Source: Paramecium pentaurelia
Taxonomy: Eukaryota; Ciliophora; Oligohymenophorea; Peniculida; Parameciidae
Assembly: GCA_905183005.1 (NCBI GenBank)
Contig: CAJJDO010000035.1
Location: forward strand, 81,331-145,330
Direction of reading: 5' to 3'
DNA length: 64,000 nucleotides
Position numbers and translations under genes: made by a program. The notes beneath the pieces were generated by a model. That model had not been told where the DNA came from and did not search any database. It was given only the letters and a program-made list of their open reading frames with translations. Of the stretch, positions 13,311 through 26,719 are shown in pieces. Positions within the stretch are counted from its first letter, which is position 1, and the number at the start of each line of letters is the position of its first letter.

Positions 13311-13841
13311 TCATGTCTATTTATTTAAAAATTTGGATATAAATCCTGTTTTGTTAGGATAAAAATTTTGCTCTGTTTAACTCATTTATCTACTTTTAGA
13401 TAGCAATTGCTAATTTAATTGTTCATTTTCCTTTATATATTTAGAATTAAGCATCATCAAATAAACTTCATTTTTTTCAGATTCTATCAACTACTAATTC
13501 AACTTATCTATCCTTATCTTAAATTGCTCTTTTTCTTCATAATATTGTTAATTTAACAATTCTAATTCTTAAATATATTAAAGAGATGTCTTTTCATTCT
13601 ATAATTGAAGTATTTCTTCTTTCTGAGTAGAAATGAGACAAAGTAATTCCTTTTTTAAATTTTATAATTCTAATTGCACATATTTAATTAGAGCGCTAAA
13701 AGTTTCAGCCAATTATTTCTTGATAGAATCAAACTTCATGTTCTTCTCATCTACAACTGATTTCATTGCATTTAATTGTTATTGCAATTTTCTATACTCA
13801 AAATCTTTTAACTTTAATTCTAACTAAAATTGCAAATTCAT
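13311..13841 (-). CDS. Coiled-coil hypothetical protein
   Basis: An uninterrupted 176-aa frame starting MNLQFQLELKLKDFEYRKLQ and ending at TGA 13311-13313. Nearly the whole length is predicted coiled coil: Leu/Ile at heptad spacing among Gln, Glu and Lys. It lies 114 bp downstream of the gene ending at 13956 and is by chance in the same frame, but three in-frame TGA codons separate them and no intron of usual size removes these, so I treat it as a separate gene. It may be the 3' part of the upstream locus if that model is wrong. Function unknown. Confidence 0.5.
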
Positions 13842-13955
13842 AAATTATATAATATTAACTCATTATTGTTATTTCAAACTTTCGACAAAAGTTCATTCAA
13901 TTAAATCAATTTAATCAATTATGAAATCACAATTCAAAAATATTATTAATTAAAA

Positions 13956-15038
13956 TCATTCATTTAATCTATCTACAATATCACAAAGTAATTAAGATGT
14001 CCATCTTGCCTATTTAGGAATTTAATTTAACAATCCTAATCTGGATTCAATGTTTTCTAATTCCAAATGAGGTTTGAATCTCTACATAGCTGCAGATCCA
14101 ATTGATAATTGATGATTCTCCTCTCTCATTCCTAATTGCCCTCTAAGTTTATTAATCTCACTCTTTTCTACTTTAATCTTTTTAAAAAATAAATTAGATT
14201 ACATTATCACGCATCCTTTCTATAGCCTTCAACTAATTTTATTGTAACAATTGTTTTATCGAATCAGTCATATAAATTAAATCATCCATCAATGTCAAAT
14301 CAAATTTCTCAATTACTCTCTATTCCCCATTTACAAATTAAATATCTCTAATACAACAAAGACGAGAAATCTCTGAGAATTCATATAATTCCTCTGTCTA
14401 AGGATTTATTAAGATTCTATAAAGATTTTTTCTTATTCCTATCTAATTTTTTACTACCTGAAACAGTTTTCTTGAATTATTCAAATAATCCTTTTTTTAC
14501 AATGAACTTATACTTTCAATAAATGAAGATTATGAATTAGATTATACAATTATTCAGTGAATTTCTTATATTATTAAGCTAAGGGATTACGAACTGTTTC
14601 CAACAAACTTATCTTCTTACGCTTATCTCCTTATTCTTTTAATGATTTGAATCTTTGTAAGGTTGTCTGACTTTCAGTTTAAAACAATTCCACTTCCTCT
14701 TTAATTTTTTTGATTGTTGCATCACCAACCAAAGGAGACCGAAATGTTCTCACAGAATTCAAATGATCCAAGTAGCCTTATAAACTATGATCTTTTTTAA
14801 ATGTTGGTCTGGGAGTGGTGGATGTTTTTAATTTTTCTTTTGGACTTCTTTCAAAGATTGATTCTCCTTAATGGGTCAAATTTATGGGTTTGGTTGATTA
14901 AGAAACCAAGCGTCTAACTGGGGCAACAGTGTGAAATCGCTTAGATGTTCTAGTTGGTTGTTCCTTACGGTGGAAAGTCAAGGTCTCTTAATGTTTAAAG
15001 ATAGGAAAGACTACATTATTCTTTAAAATAAGACTCAT
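13956..15038 (-). CDS. Hypothetical basic/coiled-coil protein
   Basis: Starts at ATG 15038 and ends at TGA 13956. Introns are 14513-14547 (35 nt, at the long end for this genome) and 14178-14202 (25 nt). The product is about 340 aa. Residues 1-100 are basic and low in structure (TKPINLTHQGESIFERSPKEK); the middle and C-terminus are helical with a repeated EEL/EKF pattern. I recognise no domain. The start codon is only 17 bp from the start of the small plus-strand frame at 15056, so any promoter there must be shared or lie inside coding sequence. Confidence 0.7.
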
Positions 15039-15055
15039 TATAATTATATTAATTT

Positions 15056-15208
15056 ATGGAAAACAAAAAGGAAATAAAAGATCAAGAGAAATAAAAACCA
15101 ATTGAGAAATCTAAATCTTTAGTTCCCATGTTGGATAAGGAGGATATTGAGACTTTAAAATCATAATTGCAGAAATATGAAGATTTAAAATAGAAATATA
15201 ATTTGTGA
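15056..15208 (+). CDS. Possible 50-aa protein
   Basis: A short frame with a good coding look (MENKKEIKDQEKQKPIEKSK, then a Leu/Gln helix) ending at TGA 15206-15208, eight bases before the stop of the convergent CNBD gene. The size is small and there is no homologue in memory, so it could be the 5' part of a longer transcript or not a gene. It is reported because it fills the only space between two solid genes. Confidence 0.35.
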
Positions 15209-15215
15209 TAGTAAA

Positions 15216-17018
15216 TCATTATTCAAGAGTTTAACATCTTATTTTTATTAATTACAAATCTTTCATTTGTTTCATTGACTTAATTAGATAGTTCTTCTTT
15301 TAATTAGTTAACTTCTTTTTCATAGCATCTACTGTATTAAATTAGAGAAAGTTCTGAATTAAACTGCTTTTTGTTCTAGAACTTAAAGAATTTTTATTTT
15401 TCATTGTATAGATTGAGTCAGTTCTAGAGGAGAAATCTTTTTACTGTTCTGTTTCTTATTTTGACGGAGAACTACTCTCAGTCTTTTGATTTATTCCCAA
15501 CTTTTATTATAGTTATTAATATTATATTGATTGTTTAAAACAATTTCTTTTTTACTTATTTTCTTCAAATTTCACCTAAAACAAAGCATAATCTTCTAAA
15601 CACTTGGTAACCTGCTTTAAACTATTTTGTGTATTCAAACTTTAATTAGTTTAATTACTAGAGAATATACTGCTCCCTCTGTTAATCGTTGTGTCTAGTT
15701 TTCTTTAATATCGATTTGTTATTCCATAATATTACTTTTTACAATCTTCCTCTTAAGTACTTTAATTTCTATTCCTTATTAATTTTTTTGTAGTCTCTCT
15801 ATGTTCTATACTTTTTTTGATTATTGTTTCAAATAGCAAAGTTCTAGTTTACTATTTCTTTTCCATCATATTCTTCAATCCCTTTACACATTATTATGAC
15901 CCTTTTAATAAGAATGATTAAGCACTAATTTTATAAAATTTAGCTTATTGACTATGAACAACTACTGTATAAAAATAATTATCTTAAAATAATGATTCTT
16001 CTCCTATAACTTATTAATTATGTAAACTGCATAATAACATTTAATGATTTTGATGTTTTTTCATTATAGCCACTTCTCCTTCAAATAAAATGTAAAAAGT
16101 ATTAGCTTAATCTCCTTCTTAAGTGACTGTTTCATCTCTTAATTTAATTTCTTCATTGAAACTGTACATTAAACTCTCAATCATTAAAGTTGATGTTATT
16201 CTTTCAAAATATGGAATAACTGATTGAAAAACTTCTCTTTTGAATTCTGCATCTTTTTTGAATGATCCTAAAACTTCAAAAAATTCATTTCTATTTAAAG
16301 ATATTAAATAAGTATCAATGTCAGCAATACAAGTTGCTGATCTTTAAGCATCTCTATTATTCTCCATTAATGCTTTTTCTCCAAAATAATTACCAGAATT
16401 CAAATCGTTTATTAAACATCCATAATTTTACATATAATTTTATAAGATATCAGAATGTAATTCAGTTTTAGAAACAGTCTATTAACCTTTCATCTACTAT
16501 CTTATTATTGAATATTATTATTTAAAGATTAATACTCTTCCCTCAATAATTAAATACATTTTATCATTTGATATGGCTCCCTCTTTTAAAATTATTGTGC
16601 CTTACTTAAAAACTTCCAATTATAATTTTGTACACAACTAACTTAAATGCTTTAGCTTACATGATAGATTTACTCCATATCATTCTTTAATCTACTTGAA
16701 TTAAATAACTCTTAAAAAAAACTATACTTCTTTACTTAATTGTAAATAGTCTAAACATAAAATTTACTAGATATACCATTCCATCTGATAATTTGCAATG
16801 TGGTTTTGATAGTAAACCTATTAATGGAATAGATTGGTTGAGGTCTTCAAATTTCAACAACATTGCGTTATCACCTTGATTGTAGATGCGCTGTTAATAT
16901 TTGTTTTAAATACTTCAGAATGAGGCTAGATCAATGAACGCGAAAACATAAAATTACAATTGGAATGAGTTCTTAGTTTGTAAGAGCCTTCTCTTACTGG
17001 TGATGAAGCTTCACTCAT
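15216..17018 (-). CDS. Protein with two cyclic-nucleotide-binding-type domains
   Basis: The 576-aa product uses introns of 23, 26 and 23 nt near the 5' end. The first CNBD runs roughly from the QGTIILKEGAISNDKMYLII segment to FGEKALMENNRDAQRSATC, the classical phosphate-binding cassette pattern FGE-(A)L-x(n)-R-A/S-A/T. A second, weaker one runs from VTQEGDQANTFYILFEGEVA to IGEESLFQDNYFYTVVV; it lacks the cassette Arg, so it may not bind nucleotide. The C-terminal 150 residues are basic and polar without a kinase or channel. Known relatives act as cAMP/cGMP sensors; the partner here is unknown. Confidence 0.85.
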
Positions 17019-17644
17019 TTAATATTAATTAATTATATGTTATAAAAATTTTAAATGATAAATTATCATTATAAATATCACTAAAAACAAATTCAATCAT
17101 ATTAAATTAAACAAAATAATTGAAAGATTTGTAGTATTAATCCATATCAAAATATTTTATTTTATATAATTTATATCCTATTACATTTTTCACTAATAAT
17201 ATACATTGAATTCCACAATTAATGATATTATTATAAAGATCATTAAACCTATACTTAAATTACCTCTTATTTAATAATTATTATTTAGATTTTACCTTAA
17301 GACCATAAAAAATATGAATGTTTGTCACTCCTTATTATTAAAGTTCTATTTCATCTTTATTAGTTATTAGATTAATTTTTAAGTGATCAGTATTTTTGAT
17401 AGAATCTTAATATCTTTTATAATATTTTTATTTCATATCAGTTCACTTGTAATCTAAAATTATAATTTCTAAATATTTATTTTAATCCTCTTTTGTTATT
17501 TTAGAATAGTTAAAATAAATTAAGATACTCTATTTCTTAATTTAAATTCTAATATCTCTATATTATAAATAATCTAATCCATCAATGAAAAAAATGAATA
17601 GTCATTTTGGTTTTAATTGATTCATAAATAATAAGAATATAAAA
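17019..17644. other. AT-rich intergenic region between divergent genes
   Basis: About 625 bp separate the start of the CNBD gene from the start of the giant plus-strand gene. It presumably contains both promoters. A short frame MKKMNSHFGFN* near 17586 ends at once and is ignored. No other feature was seen. Confidence 0.55.
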
Positions 17645-20600
17645 ATGAATGAAATAACAGAGTTTACTATTCTTTAATTGAAAAGTTAATTAGAAAGTTC
17701 ATTAGAAAACACTGGGTCTTAATCTAAAGAAAGCTTAAAATTATTACTATAATATAGTAGGATGCTTAGCAGTTATGCAGAATAGCAAACTAATAATAAA
17801 GCTATTACAATTTTGAATCAAGGTAATATTTATTTGTCAATTATTATTTAAGCTTTTAAAATGTTATTACCTGATAAACCTCCAAAACTCTTAAGTATTT
17901 AATTCTAATACTGGAGATTATTGATTATGACTGCTATTAAATTATGTAAAGCATTAGAGATTAATGGGTAGTTGCAGCAAGGCTTAAATGTATTGATTTA
18001 GATTGAGAACATTACCAAATAATATAATAAATCACTTGAATGGGCTTTAAATGTAGAATTGGAGTATCTTTATTATCATTTGGCCATAATCTGGGAAAAA
18101 TTATAAAATAAAGAAAGAACTTTTTATGCTGCTAATGAATGTATTTTACTTCTTAAAAGTAATCTCAAAAATAAAGCAGAATAAAAACAAATACATATGA
18201 TAGCTGAGATGCTTAAATTATAATCATAAACAAAAAATTCAATTCATCAATAATTATCTTACTTTAATTAAATACATTTTTATTAATCTAAATATTTGGG
18301 AGACAATCATAAAGAGACAATAAAAACTATAATGAGGATAAATTAACTTAAGTCTGAAATTCAATTTGAAAAAGAAATAGAGGAATTCAGTAAAGAAGAT
18401 TTTAAGAAAAAACTACCTTTTTAAGAAGTCTCATAAATAGATTTTTATGGAGAGGAAAAATCATTTAATTTAGAATAATAATAATAATAATAATAAACTA
18501 AATAATTTGATTCTAAAGAATATTTAAGATAAAGATTATTTAATTAATAAAAACAACTTGTTATACATGCTAAAAATAATTCTCAATCAAAATCATCTCT
18601 TCGAATAAGTCATTAATCAAAGAAAAGTTTAGAAGATTTTAAAAGATTCACAGATACTAAAATTAATTTAAAAATTAATTCTAGAACATCTAGTTCTGGT
18701 GATAATAAATTTTATTATTTTTTAAATGTTAACAATTTACAGTAATTTTTATTTTAATTATTAGAGGGAGAACAAAAACTGAAACTACATAGTATAGAAC
18801 AACCTAGAGTAAAAATTAAGATAGATTAACACCATAGGGAATTCCTAGTTAATAATTTAGATGTAAAACTAATAAATCTAATGTATCACTTAATAATACC
18901 TAAAATTAATAAGAATTGAATAGTGGCAAAAATGTAAAGGATGATGTATTTAAAGATTTAATGACTTAAAGACCTAAGAGTAGTATAGCTTAATAAAGAT
19001 TAGCCAAACAATTATAAATGACAATAGGACATTAAGTAATAGCTAATAAAAAGTCATCTTAATAAATATAATTAAGCAATTCAAAGCCTATTGAAAGAAT
19101 GTTAAAAAAATTAAATACTTAAGAATTAAACCTAAAAAAAAGAGTATTAAATTTATAATAGCCAATATAACATTCTGAAGTCAGTACTAAAAAATCAAAT
19201 TAAGCTTAAGAAATAGTTTTTGGCCCTTAATCTTAAAAATCAATTAATTTGGTAACATCTGGAGGTATGTTATATGTTTTTAATAAGATGATCATACTTA
19301 AAAGAGGAGTGACCTTGATTTGTTTGAATATAATTTAGAGAAAATAATTAAGATTTAGAGATTCTTTAGATTTAAATTAAAATAATTTCATAATTATGAT
19401 ATAAAGCATGAAAAAATTAATTTAAATAAATTTAGTGTAGGATTTGTTCATGAAGATGAAGATAAATTTGCTGATAAAACTCCTGCTTTACGGGGCAAAT
19501 CAAATAATTTTAAATTTGCCTATTAAAGGAGTAACACATCTTCAGTAGAATCTATTAAATTTGCTAGCAAGAGAGATAATTTTTTATAGCCATAATTATT
19601 CTAATACAAATAAAAGGATCATTCATTTAATAGTTAAGCAAGTAGTAAATTAATAAATCAAAAATCAGGAAGCAATAGTTAGATAAAGTAAAATTAGTAA
19701 ATAATAACATAGTGAATAATCTTCAGAATCTTTATAAGATTTTGAATAACAAGTTTTAAATATTGACAAAAAATGGTTTTATGAAGAGTACATTTAAGGT
19801 TAATGTTTCTTTTTTTGTGATGATCAAGCAGATTAAATTATGAGACTTTTAAAATTTAAAGTTAAATTTCTACATTAAAATGAGGATGATAATATTAGTC
19901 TCTTATGTGAATTAGAAATAGAAAAAGGTTTTCAATCTCATATTATAATACTTCCAATAGTTTTATCAATGAAGAATTGGAAATTGTATGCAAAAATGAA
20001 AGGTTTATAATTCTTTTTAAATTTATTAAAAGAATTTGTAGAATAAAATTTCCCAATAATTCCTTAAACAACAAAAATTCTCATCTATAAAGGTCAATAC
20101 TTCGATATGCTTTTAGAATCCATTATATAATTAATTTCTGTGATAATGAAGAATATTTGTAGTGAAAGAAAGTTAGTTGGAGTAAAGTTGTATTATACAA
20201 AAGATGTTTAAATAAAGAAAAATAGAAAAATGATTTAATAATATTATTAAAAATAGAGACAAGAGCAGAAATAATATTATTTTAAGTCATTATAATTTTT
20301 TATGAATCACTATGATATAAGAATAAACAAAAGAGCAAGTTCCATAGATTTGAATCTTAAAAGTTTGATGGGCAATGAAATAGCTAAGTAAAAGTTAAAA
20401 GCAGCTGAAAATGCTGTATTATTTGCAATTAAAGCTAAAACATCAATTTAAAATTAACCTCCTAAACCACCTGTAATTCCTTTGATGTTATTTGATGATG
20501 ATAATGTTTAATCTCCTTAAATATTAGAAGTATCTATGAGAGATCCTGATGTTAATAGAATGTAATTAAAAAACATTATCAATCCTTAAAAAAGAAGATA

Positions 20601-23600
20601 ATCAATTTAAGAGTAAGAAATGAATAGATTCAGTAATCTTTTTCAATAAAATTAGAAAGTTCATCATTAAAGAAATCATTCTAATTTAACACCCAAAAAG
20701 ACATCTGATAGTATTTTTAAAAAGACATTCACAATTGAAACAAATCTATTATAATAAAAAATCTTAACTCGTCCTTAAACTATAATTCAATAAGTTGATT
20801 AATCATTTTCAAGTAAATCCTAATAATCTTAGACTTCTTCTAATAATTAATCAAAAGATCATGATTTATAACCACCATCTATATCACATAGTGTATCATT
20901 AAGTTAATAGCCTCCTCCTTCATTTAAGAAAAAAAATGTTGGAAATGTTTCATAATCTTAATAAGGAAATACAACAAATTCAGTTTAAAATTTACTTGAT
21001 ACATAATAAAATTTAGTTGCCCATTAATTATTTGATACATAAGCTTTAGAAGGTTTAGAGTTGATTCCTGAACAAGAAAATGAATTGGAGTAGAAAATAA
21101 TAACTATATATTAAAAAGATGATCATTTTACAGTATCACCATAATGGAAGATAAAAAGGAAGGCTACTATTCATAATTTTTAATTTGAATATTTTTGGAA
21201 TTAACACAAATAATAAAAAAAAGTATTTTAGAAAATTTATAATAATCCTTTTAATATAAAAGAAATATTAATGGTTGGAACATAATAAATTGATAAATAA
21301 TATTTTTTAATAAGTGTGACATAAATATTAAAAGAATAGATTTAAATATTTAATCAATCTGTATTAAATAATAAAGAATTAGTTAAAATTCAAATAACAT
21401 ATCGTTTAGCATATCCATATGATAATGTATGGTAAGATAGTATAGTAATTAAATTTAAAGAATTTATAAAGTGGTTTGTACCAGATTTTGAATTATCTAG
21501 TTATATTTAATATTTTGGATTAAGTAAAAATCAAAAGATTCAAGCTTTGTCTTATTTAGGTCGTTATGCACATATAAAAGAATCAAAAATTAAATTAGAA
21601 TATTATGAAGAAAAGCGTAATAAAAATAAAATCAAATAACACTAAAGGAGAGATATTGAAATCTCAAGAATGAAATAAATTGAAGGTATGTTAATTAGAG
21701 ATAACATGGATTTATATTACATATAAATATTAGGATTGAATAATTTATATTAAGAATTATTGAAAGAAAGAAAGATATTAGAAGAGAAAATAAAAAGAAA
21801 AGAAGAGAGATTAAGACTTTTTCTTTAATTAACTGATCCAAATAAATTAGACCCTACAACTTAATAACCAAAATATATTGGATATGATTATGATGGTGAT
21901 TCTGAGGAAAAAACAATTTAAGTTCCACTTAATCTTTAAATGTAGATTTTAAAATCATATAATACTGTTGTTTATTTGAAATAATAAAAATAAATAATTA
22001 AGATACAATCAACATATTTAATTTGGGAAGGTGACAATATCAAAATGTGGAGACCATTCTAAAGAAAGATTTGGCAATAGGTTAAGATTGAAAATAAAGA
22101 TAAACTTATTAATGCTATTCAATGTAAATTAAGAAATTATATACTGAAATAAATTATAGTAAAGATATTAAGTTTAAATGGTAAGAAATATATAATAAAG
22201 TAATAAAAATAGTTTGTATAAAATAATTCCTCATAAGAACTACTTTATTAATATTTTTAATTAAAATAATTTTCAAATTAGTAATTTTATAAGTTTTTAA
22301 GTATATTACGTGTTTAATTATTGTAATTAGATGATTGTTCACATTTATGGAATTCATATTTTAAATAATATAAATAATTATAACATTGTTATATTTCTTA
22401 AATTGGGGATTGTTTATTAGAAATTATTGTATTAATTGATAATTTTGCATAAGTTTTAAATTAAAATTTAAATAGATATGTATTTATAAGAATCAATATT
22501 TATGAGAAATAGAATATGAAAACAAAAATGCATAAATTAGTTTTAACTCTTGATGATTTACATATAACATCAAAGAAATAATATGATTTAAATAATGAAA
22601 ATATAACTCAAATTATTTTTGATGATGTATAAAAATTGATGCACAAATATGTAAGTTATGAAAATTAAGGTGTTACAAAACATCCTACTTTAGTAATTAA
22701 GAATAGTAAATTAAATAGAACATTTAAATTAGTTAATTCATTACCTTGGCTTCATAATTTTAATTATGATGAATTTTAAGTAACACTTTACCCTTAAAAA
22801 TTTTAATTCTATCATCCTTAAGGGTTACATCCTAAAATAATATGTAAAGTTGTTAAATTTTTAAAAATTCCTTAAGTATTTTCAAAAAGACATCATTCAT
22901 TTTATGATAATTATGAAAAATAATATGATAAATTATAAGAAGATTTTACTTTTAGAGTACCTTGTATAATTACAATAGAGAAATTTTAAGAAATTTCAAG
23001 TTTTTATATTTATATTTATTTTCCTCAATTTTGCAGAAGATTTATTACAAAATTACATTTTGATGATATATTAATAAATTAAGATTTCAATTTAAAATTA
23101 AATTTTTAATTTAAAGAATAATTAAGAATTCATAGAAGTGAAAAATTATGGTAAAGTTTAATAGAATCATTTAAGATTGTAATTAATGATTAAAAGAAAT
23201 TAATTTTGTAAATTGAGAAATTTAAATTGTCTTGTATATTATAAGAAGTAGTATATTAAAAAATAAAATAAATTGAAAAGAGTTAAGAATCAATCCTATT
23301 TATTGTTAATATTGAAAAAAAGATTGAATAAGATCCAGAATAACTTTTGATTCATTATCCATTTGAAAGAATGAAATTACAAGAAGCAAAAAATTATAGT
23401 ATGTTTCTAAAATTATAATGGCTAAATCAATATGATAATATTTAATCTTATAGATTACCATTATATGAATTAATGATTGGTTATTTTGAAAAAACAATAA
23501 AAGGTTTTAATATGTTTGATTATAAATTTAAATTGGTAGATTTGATAAGAATGTGTTAAATTTCAGTTGAAAATATTATTATGAATTTTTCTATGAATTA

Positions 23601-23988
23601 AACAATTAATTACAATAATACATTAGATTAATTGATGCCCTAATAACTTACTTACAATATTAATCAAACTATTAAATTAAATATCAATTTAAAAACCATA
23701 TAAGTAGATAAATCTATGTATAAATTATTGTATAGAGGAGTTTTATTGAGAAAACCATCAATTTTAGTAGGTATATACTAAAAGTTACATAAACAATAAT
23801 TATATTTTTATATATAAAGAGCAAAAGATTGTGAATCATTTATTCATAAAATCAGATTTTAAGAGATAGAAAATATTTATCCAGGATTTTAATTGAATTT
23901 ATAAATTAATTAAAGATCAATTGGTCCTAATATTTTTAAAATACTTAAAAATAGATTGATTGTATAAAGTTATTATCAATTAAATTGA
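17645..23988 (+). CDS. Giant (about 2080 aa) protein of unknown function
   Basis: A single frame from ATG 17645 to TGA 23986-23988 once four introns are removed: 17823-17852, 18742-18764, 19265-19287 and 19688-19712 (30, 23, 23, 25 nt). The N-terminal 200 residues are helical repeats rich in aromatic and Leu positions (WRLLIMTAIKLCKALEI, YYHLAIIWEKL), resembling a TPR-like array. A long Gln/Ser/Asn-rich, probably disordered part follows, including a run of Gln near 18478. The last ~1000 residues are denser in Ile/Phe/Tyr and look folded, but I recognise no domain there. No signal peptide or membrane segment. It could be a scaffold of the cortex or cilium; that is a guess. Confidence 0.85.
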
Positions 23989-24119
23989 AATACTATATAT
24001 CAAAGTTTTTGTTTTGAAATATAATAATAATTAAGTATTAAAATGTGCATATTGTATTATTATAAGTTTCCAATTGGAATTAAAGAAAACATAGCATACA
24101 AGAAATTTGTATGAATATA

Positions 24120-24761
24120 TCATTTATTTATTTAAAAATGTACTTTTCTTTTTGATTCTGCATCACCTTAAGTTTACATTTTTCGAAATTAACTATATTT
24201 TAATTCTTATTTCATTATGCTTTTTACAGATTTATTATCAGCACTATTACTTCTATGACTATCATTTTCACTTTTTTCTTCAAAAGTAACTCTATGCTCA
24301 GAAAATGACTTTAATTTATTTAATTTTTTTGAATCGAAAGACCTCAAAGAGTTCTTAGGCTAAAAATCACAAAGAGGAGAATCATCTTTTCTTTTTTTCT
24401 TTAATGAACGTTATGATGTAATAGGACTTTGTTGTACATCTGCTATCTGTTTTGGTAAATCCTCTAGATTCATTACAATTTCTGCAACTAATTAAATGTC
24501 TTTGTTAGAGTATTCAGACCGTTTACTTCCTAAAGACCTTAAATCTGCAAACCCAGGAGTTGCAGGATCTTCACATTTATTTGGATTAACTGAGAGTTTC
24601 TCCTTTTGGGAAGGAGTCTTAAATTGGACCAAACATTATTCTTGTTGCTTTTTTATAGATTTCTTTGAGGATTTTATGGATGATTTCTCAGTGTCTTCAA
24701 TTTTAAGCACAATTTCAGATTATTAGTCACTAGATAAAGAACAACAATTTGAGCTCCCCAT
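24120..24761 (-). CDS. Predicted N-myristoylated/palmitoylated small protein
   Basis: An intronless 213-aa frame beginning MGSSNCCSLSSD. Gly2 with Ser6-type spacing fits the N-myristoyltransferase rule, and the adjacent Cys pair fits palmitoylation, so membrane attachment is likely. The rest is charged and Ser-rich, with several SPI/TPG/TPS sites and basic patches (SQRSLKKKRKDD), and no folded domain I recognise. Lipidation is inferred from the motif only. It is convergent with the giant gene ending at 23988. Confidence 0.7.
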
Positions 24762-25262
24762 AATTTAATGTATTAAATAATACTCACTAAAATTCTTTTA
24801 GATGAACCAAATATTATCAAAAAGTAATGTTTATCGAATAAGATTGATTGGAACTTTAAGAAAATTGAATCTAAAAAGGTAGCAATTTAAAGACATAAAA
24901 TTAATAATAGATACTATTAGTGAAATATTTTGAAAAATTAAAATGAACATAATTTTATTATAATTATAGTATAATTTTATTAAAATAGTTAAATGAAATA
25001 ATTTCAAATATCTATTAAAGATGATCATAAAATAGTTCTCTCTCATATTTATTAAATAAAGGTAATTAATAAAAAAAATACTTTTGTTACTATTTAATTT
25101 TTTATTGAATATGATAACACATTTAGAAGGTCTTTAAAAGAATGTGATAAGAGAATAAATGCTAAAAATTTGTGATAAAAATAGAATCTATTAAATTTGA
25201 TAATTTAACTGATATTTTTATTTATCTGTTAAAATTATTATTATATTTATTTATCTGTCTTA
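24762..25262. other. AT-rich intergenic region between divergent genes
   Basis: About 500 bp between the start codons of the lipidated-protein gene and the pseudokinase gene. It should hold both promoters. No open frame of interest is seen apart from a minus-strand shadow at 24831-25046. Confidence 0.55.
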
Positions 25263-26719
25263 ATGGGTGCAGAATAATCTGTAGCACAAGGAATTGTTAA
25301 ATCAAAGAACTTTACAATTTTAGGTTATAAGGAAAATGAAATCTATGGATCTTTCAAATTAATTGAATCTCAATCAAAATAATATGCCATGGTCTCTAAG
25401 ACTTGTTAGAATTATGAAGATTATACTAATTTATGTTAGATACTCAAAGAAACTTAATCTCTGAATGAAATTGATCATTTAGTAAAATTAGTAGAAGTTG
25501 ATACTCAAGAAGAAACTAATTTATGTAGTACATTCTATAGAGTCACTGCCTTATATGAATATTATGATATAAATCTAAGACAAATCACAAAATAAGCATC
25601 AATAAATTGTTTATTTGTTTTGAAGTGTCTAGCAGATATACTGAGTTAATTATATGGACATAACATTGTACATGGAAATTTAACTCCAGATTATGTATTA
25701 ATTGAGAAGATTAAGGGAGAAATAAAATTGAATAATTGTACCTAATTAACTGGGTATAATCATTACAAAAGAATATTATCAGGTGATAGTTTATGGTATT
25801 TATCACCTGAATTACTTACTGCATTAGGTAAGAAGGAACTCAGACCTTAATATAATCACGAGAAGAATGAAGTATATTAATTAGGATTGATAGCTTTAGA
25901 GTTTTGGGGAAATTGTAATATTTCAGAGATTTATGATAAATAGAATTATAAAATGAATGAAAGTATATATTTATTTAATATATGATAGATATAATATAGG
26001 AATCAATAGATGAATTTGGAGTGAGAAATGGATATGTATTAAAAAATGTGATAAAATAAATGTTGTAGGAAGATCCAAATGCTAGACCAACAATGACTGA
26101 ATTGAGTTAATCATTTAAACAGTTATTTGAGATACAATAATAAGTAGAAGAGCCAAAAGTTTAAAATTATGAAGAGTAGGGAAATTAATATGAATAAACA
26201 AATAATTATTAAGAAATAAACAAAGAAACACATGAAGTTTAAGATGAAGTATTATAATTTAATAAAGAATCATTTTAATATTAAGAGGGAACCAAGAGGG
26301 ATATTCAAAATGAAAACTCACCTAGAGTTTAATTTGAAGAATCACCTAAAAAAATGGAAAAATAAAATGTAGATTTTAATAGCCAATCAGTAAAGTAGTC
26401 TATAAATTAATCAATAAAAGAATTCTATGTAACAGGATCAATTGCTGCTTAATTTGGATAATTAAATTTACTTGATAGTAATTCAGACTATAAGACTATT
26501 GGAATTACTCAATTATAAGATGATGGAGATGTACTATAAGAAAAGTCATAAAACCATCCTACTTCACCAAAAGGGTAAGATTCTATCAAACCAAAAAAGA
26601 GTGTGAAGGTTAATACAGCTTCAGCAAACAAAAAGGGAGTTTCAATAAAAAGACCTAAACATGAGATTATGGACACTAAATTGCCTAAATAAGCTGTGGT
26701 TGTGAGCAAAAAAAGATGA
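25263..26719 (+). CDS. Myristoylation-motif pseudokinase
   Basis: 476 aa with one intron, 25963-25988. Residues 1-280 have a protein-kinase fold: an N-lobe with the YAMVSK strand, an alpha-E/catalytic region, and SLWYLSPELLTALGKK matching the APE segment. The catalytic signatures are gone: the loop reads HGNLTPDYVLIE instead of HRDLKPEN, the DFG position reads TGYNHYK, and no GxGxxG loop is visible. The N-terminus MGAEQSVAQG fits N-myristoylation. The C-terminal 190 residues are Gln/Glu-rich and then basic (KPKKSVKVNTASANKKGVS). The inference is a membrane-tethered kinase-like scaffold. Confidence 0.8.
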
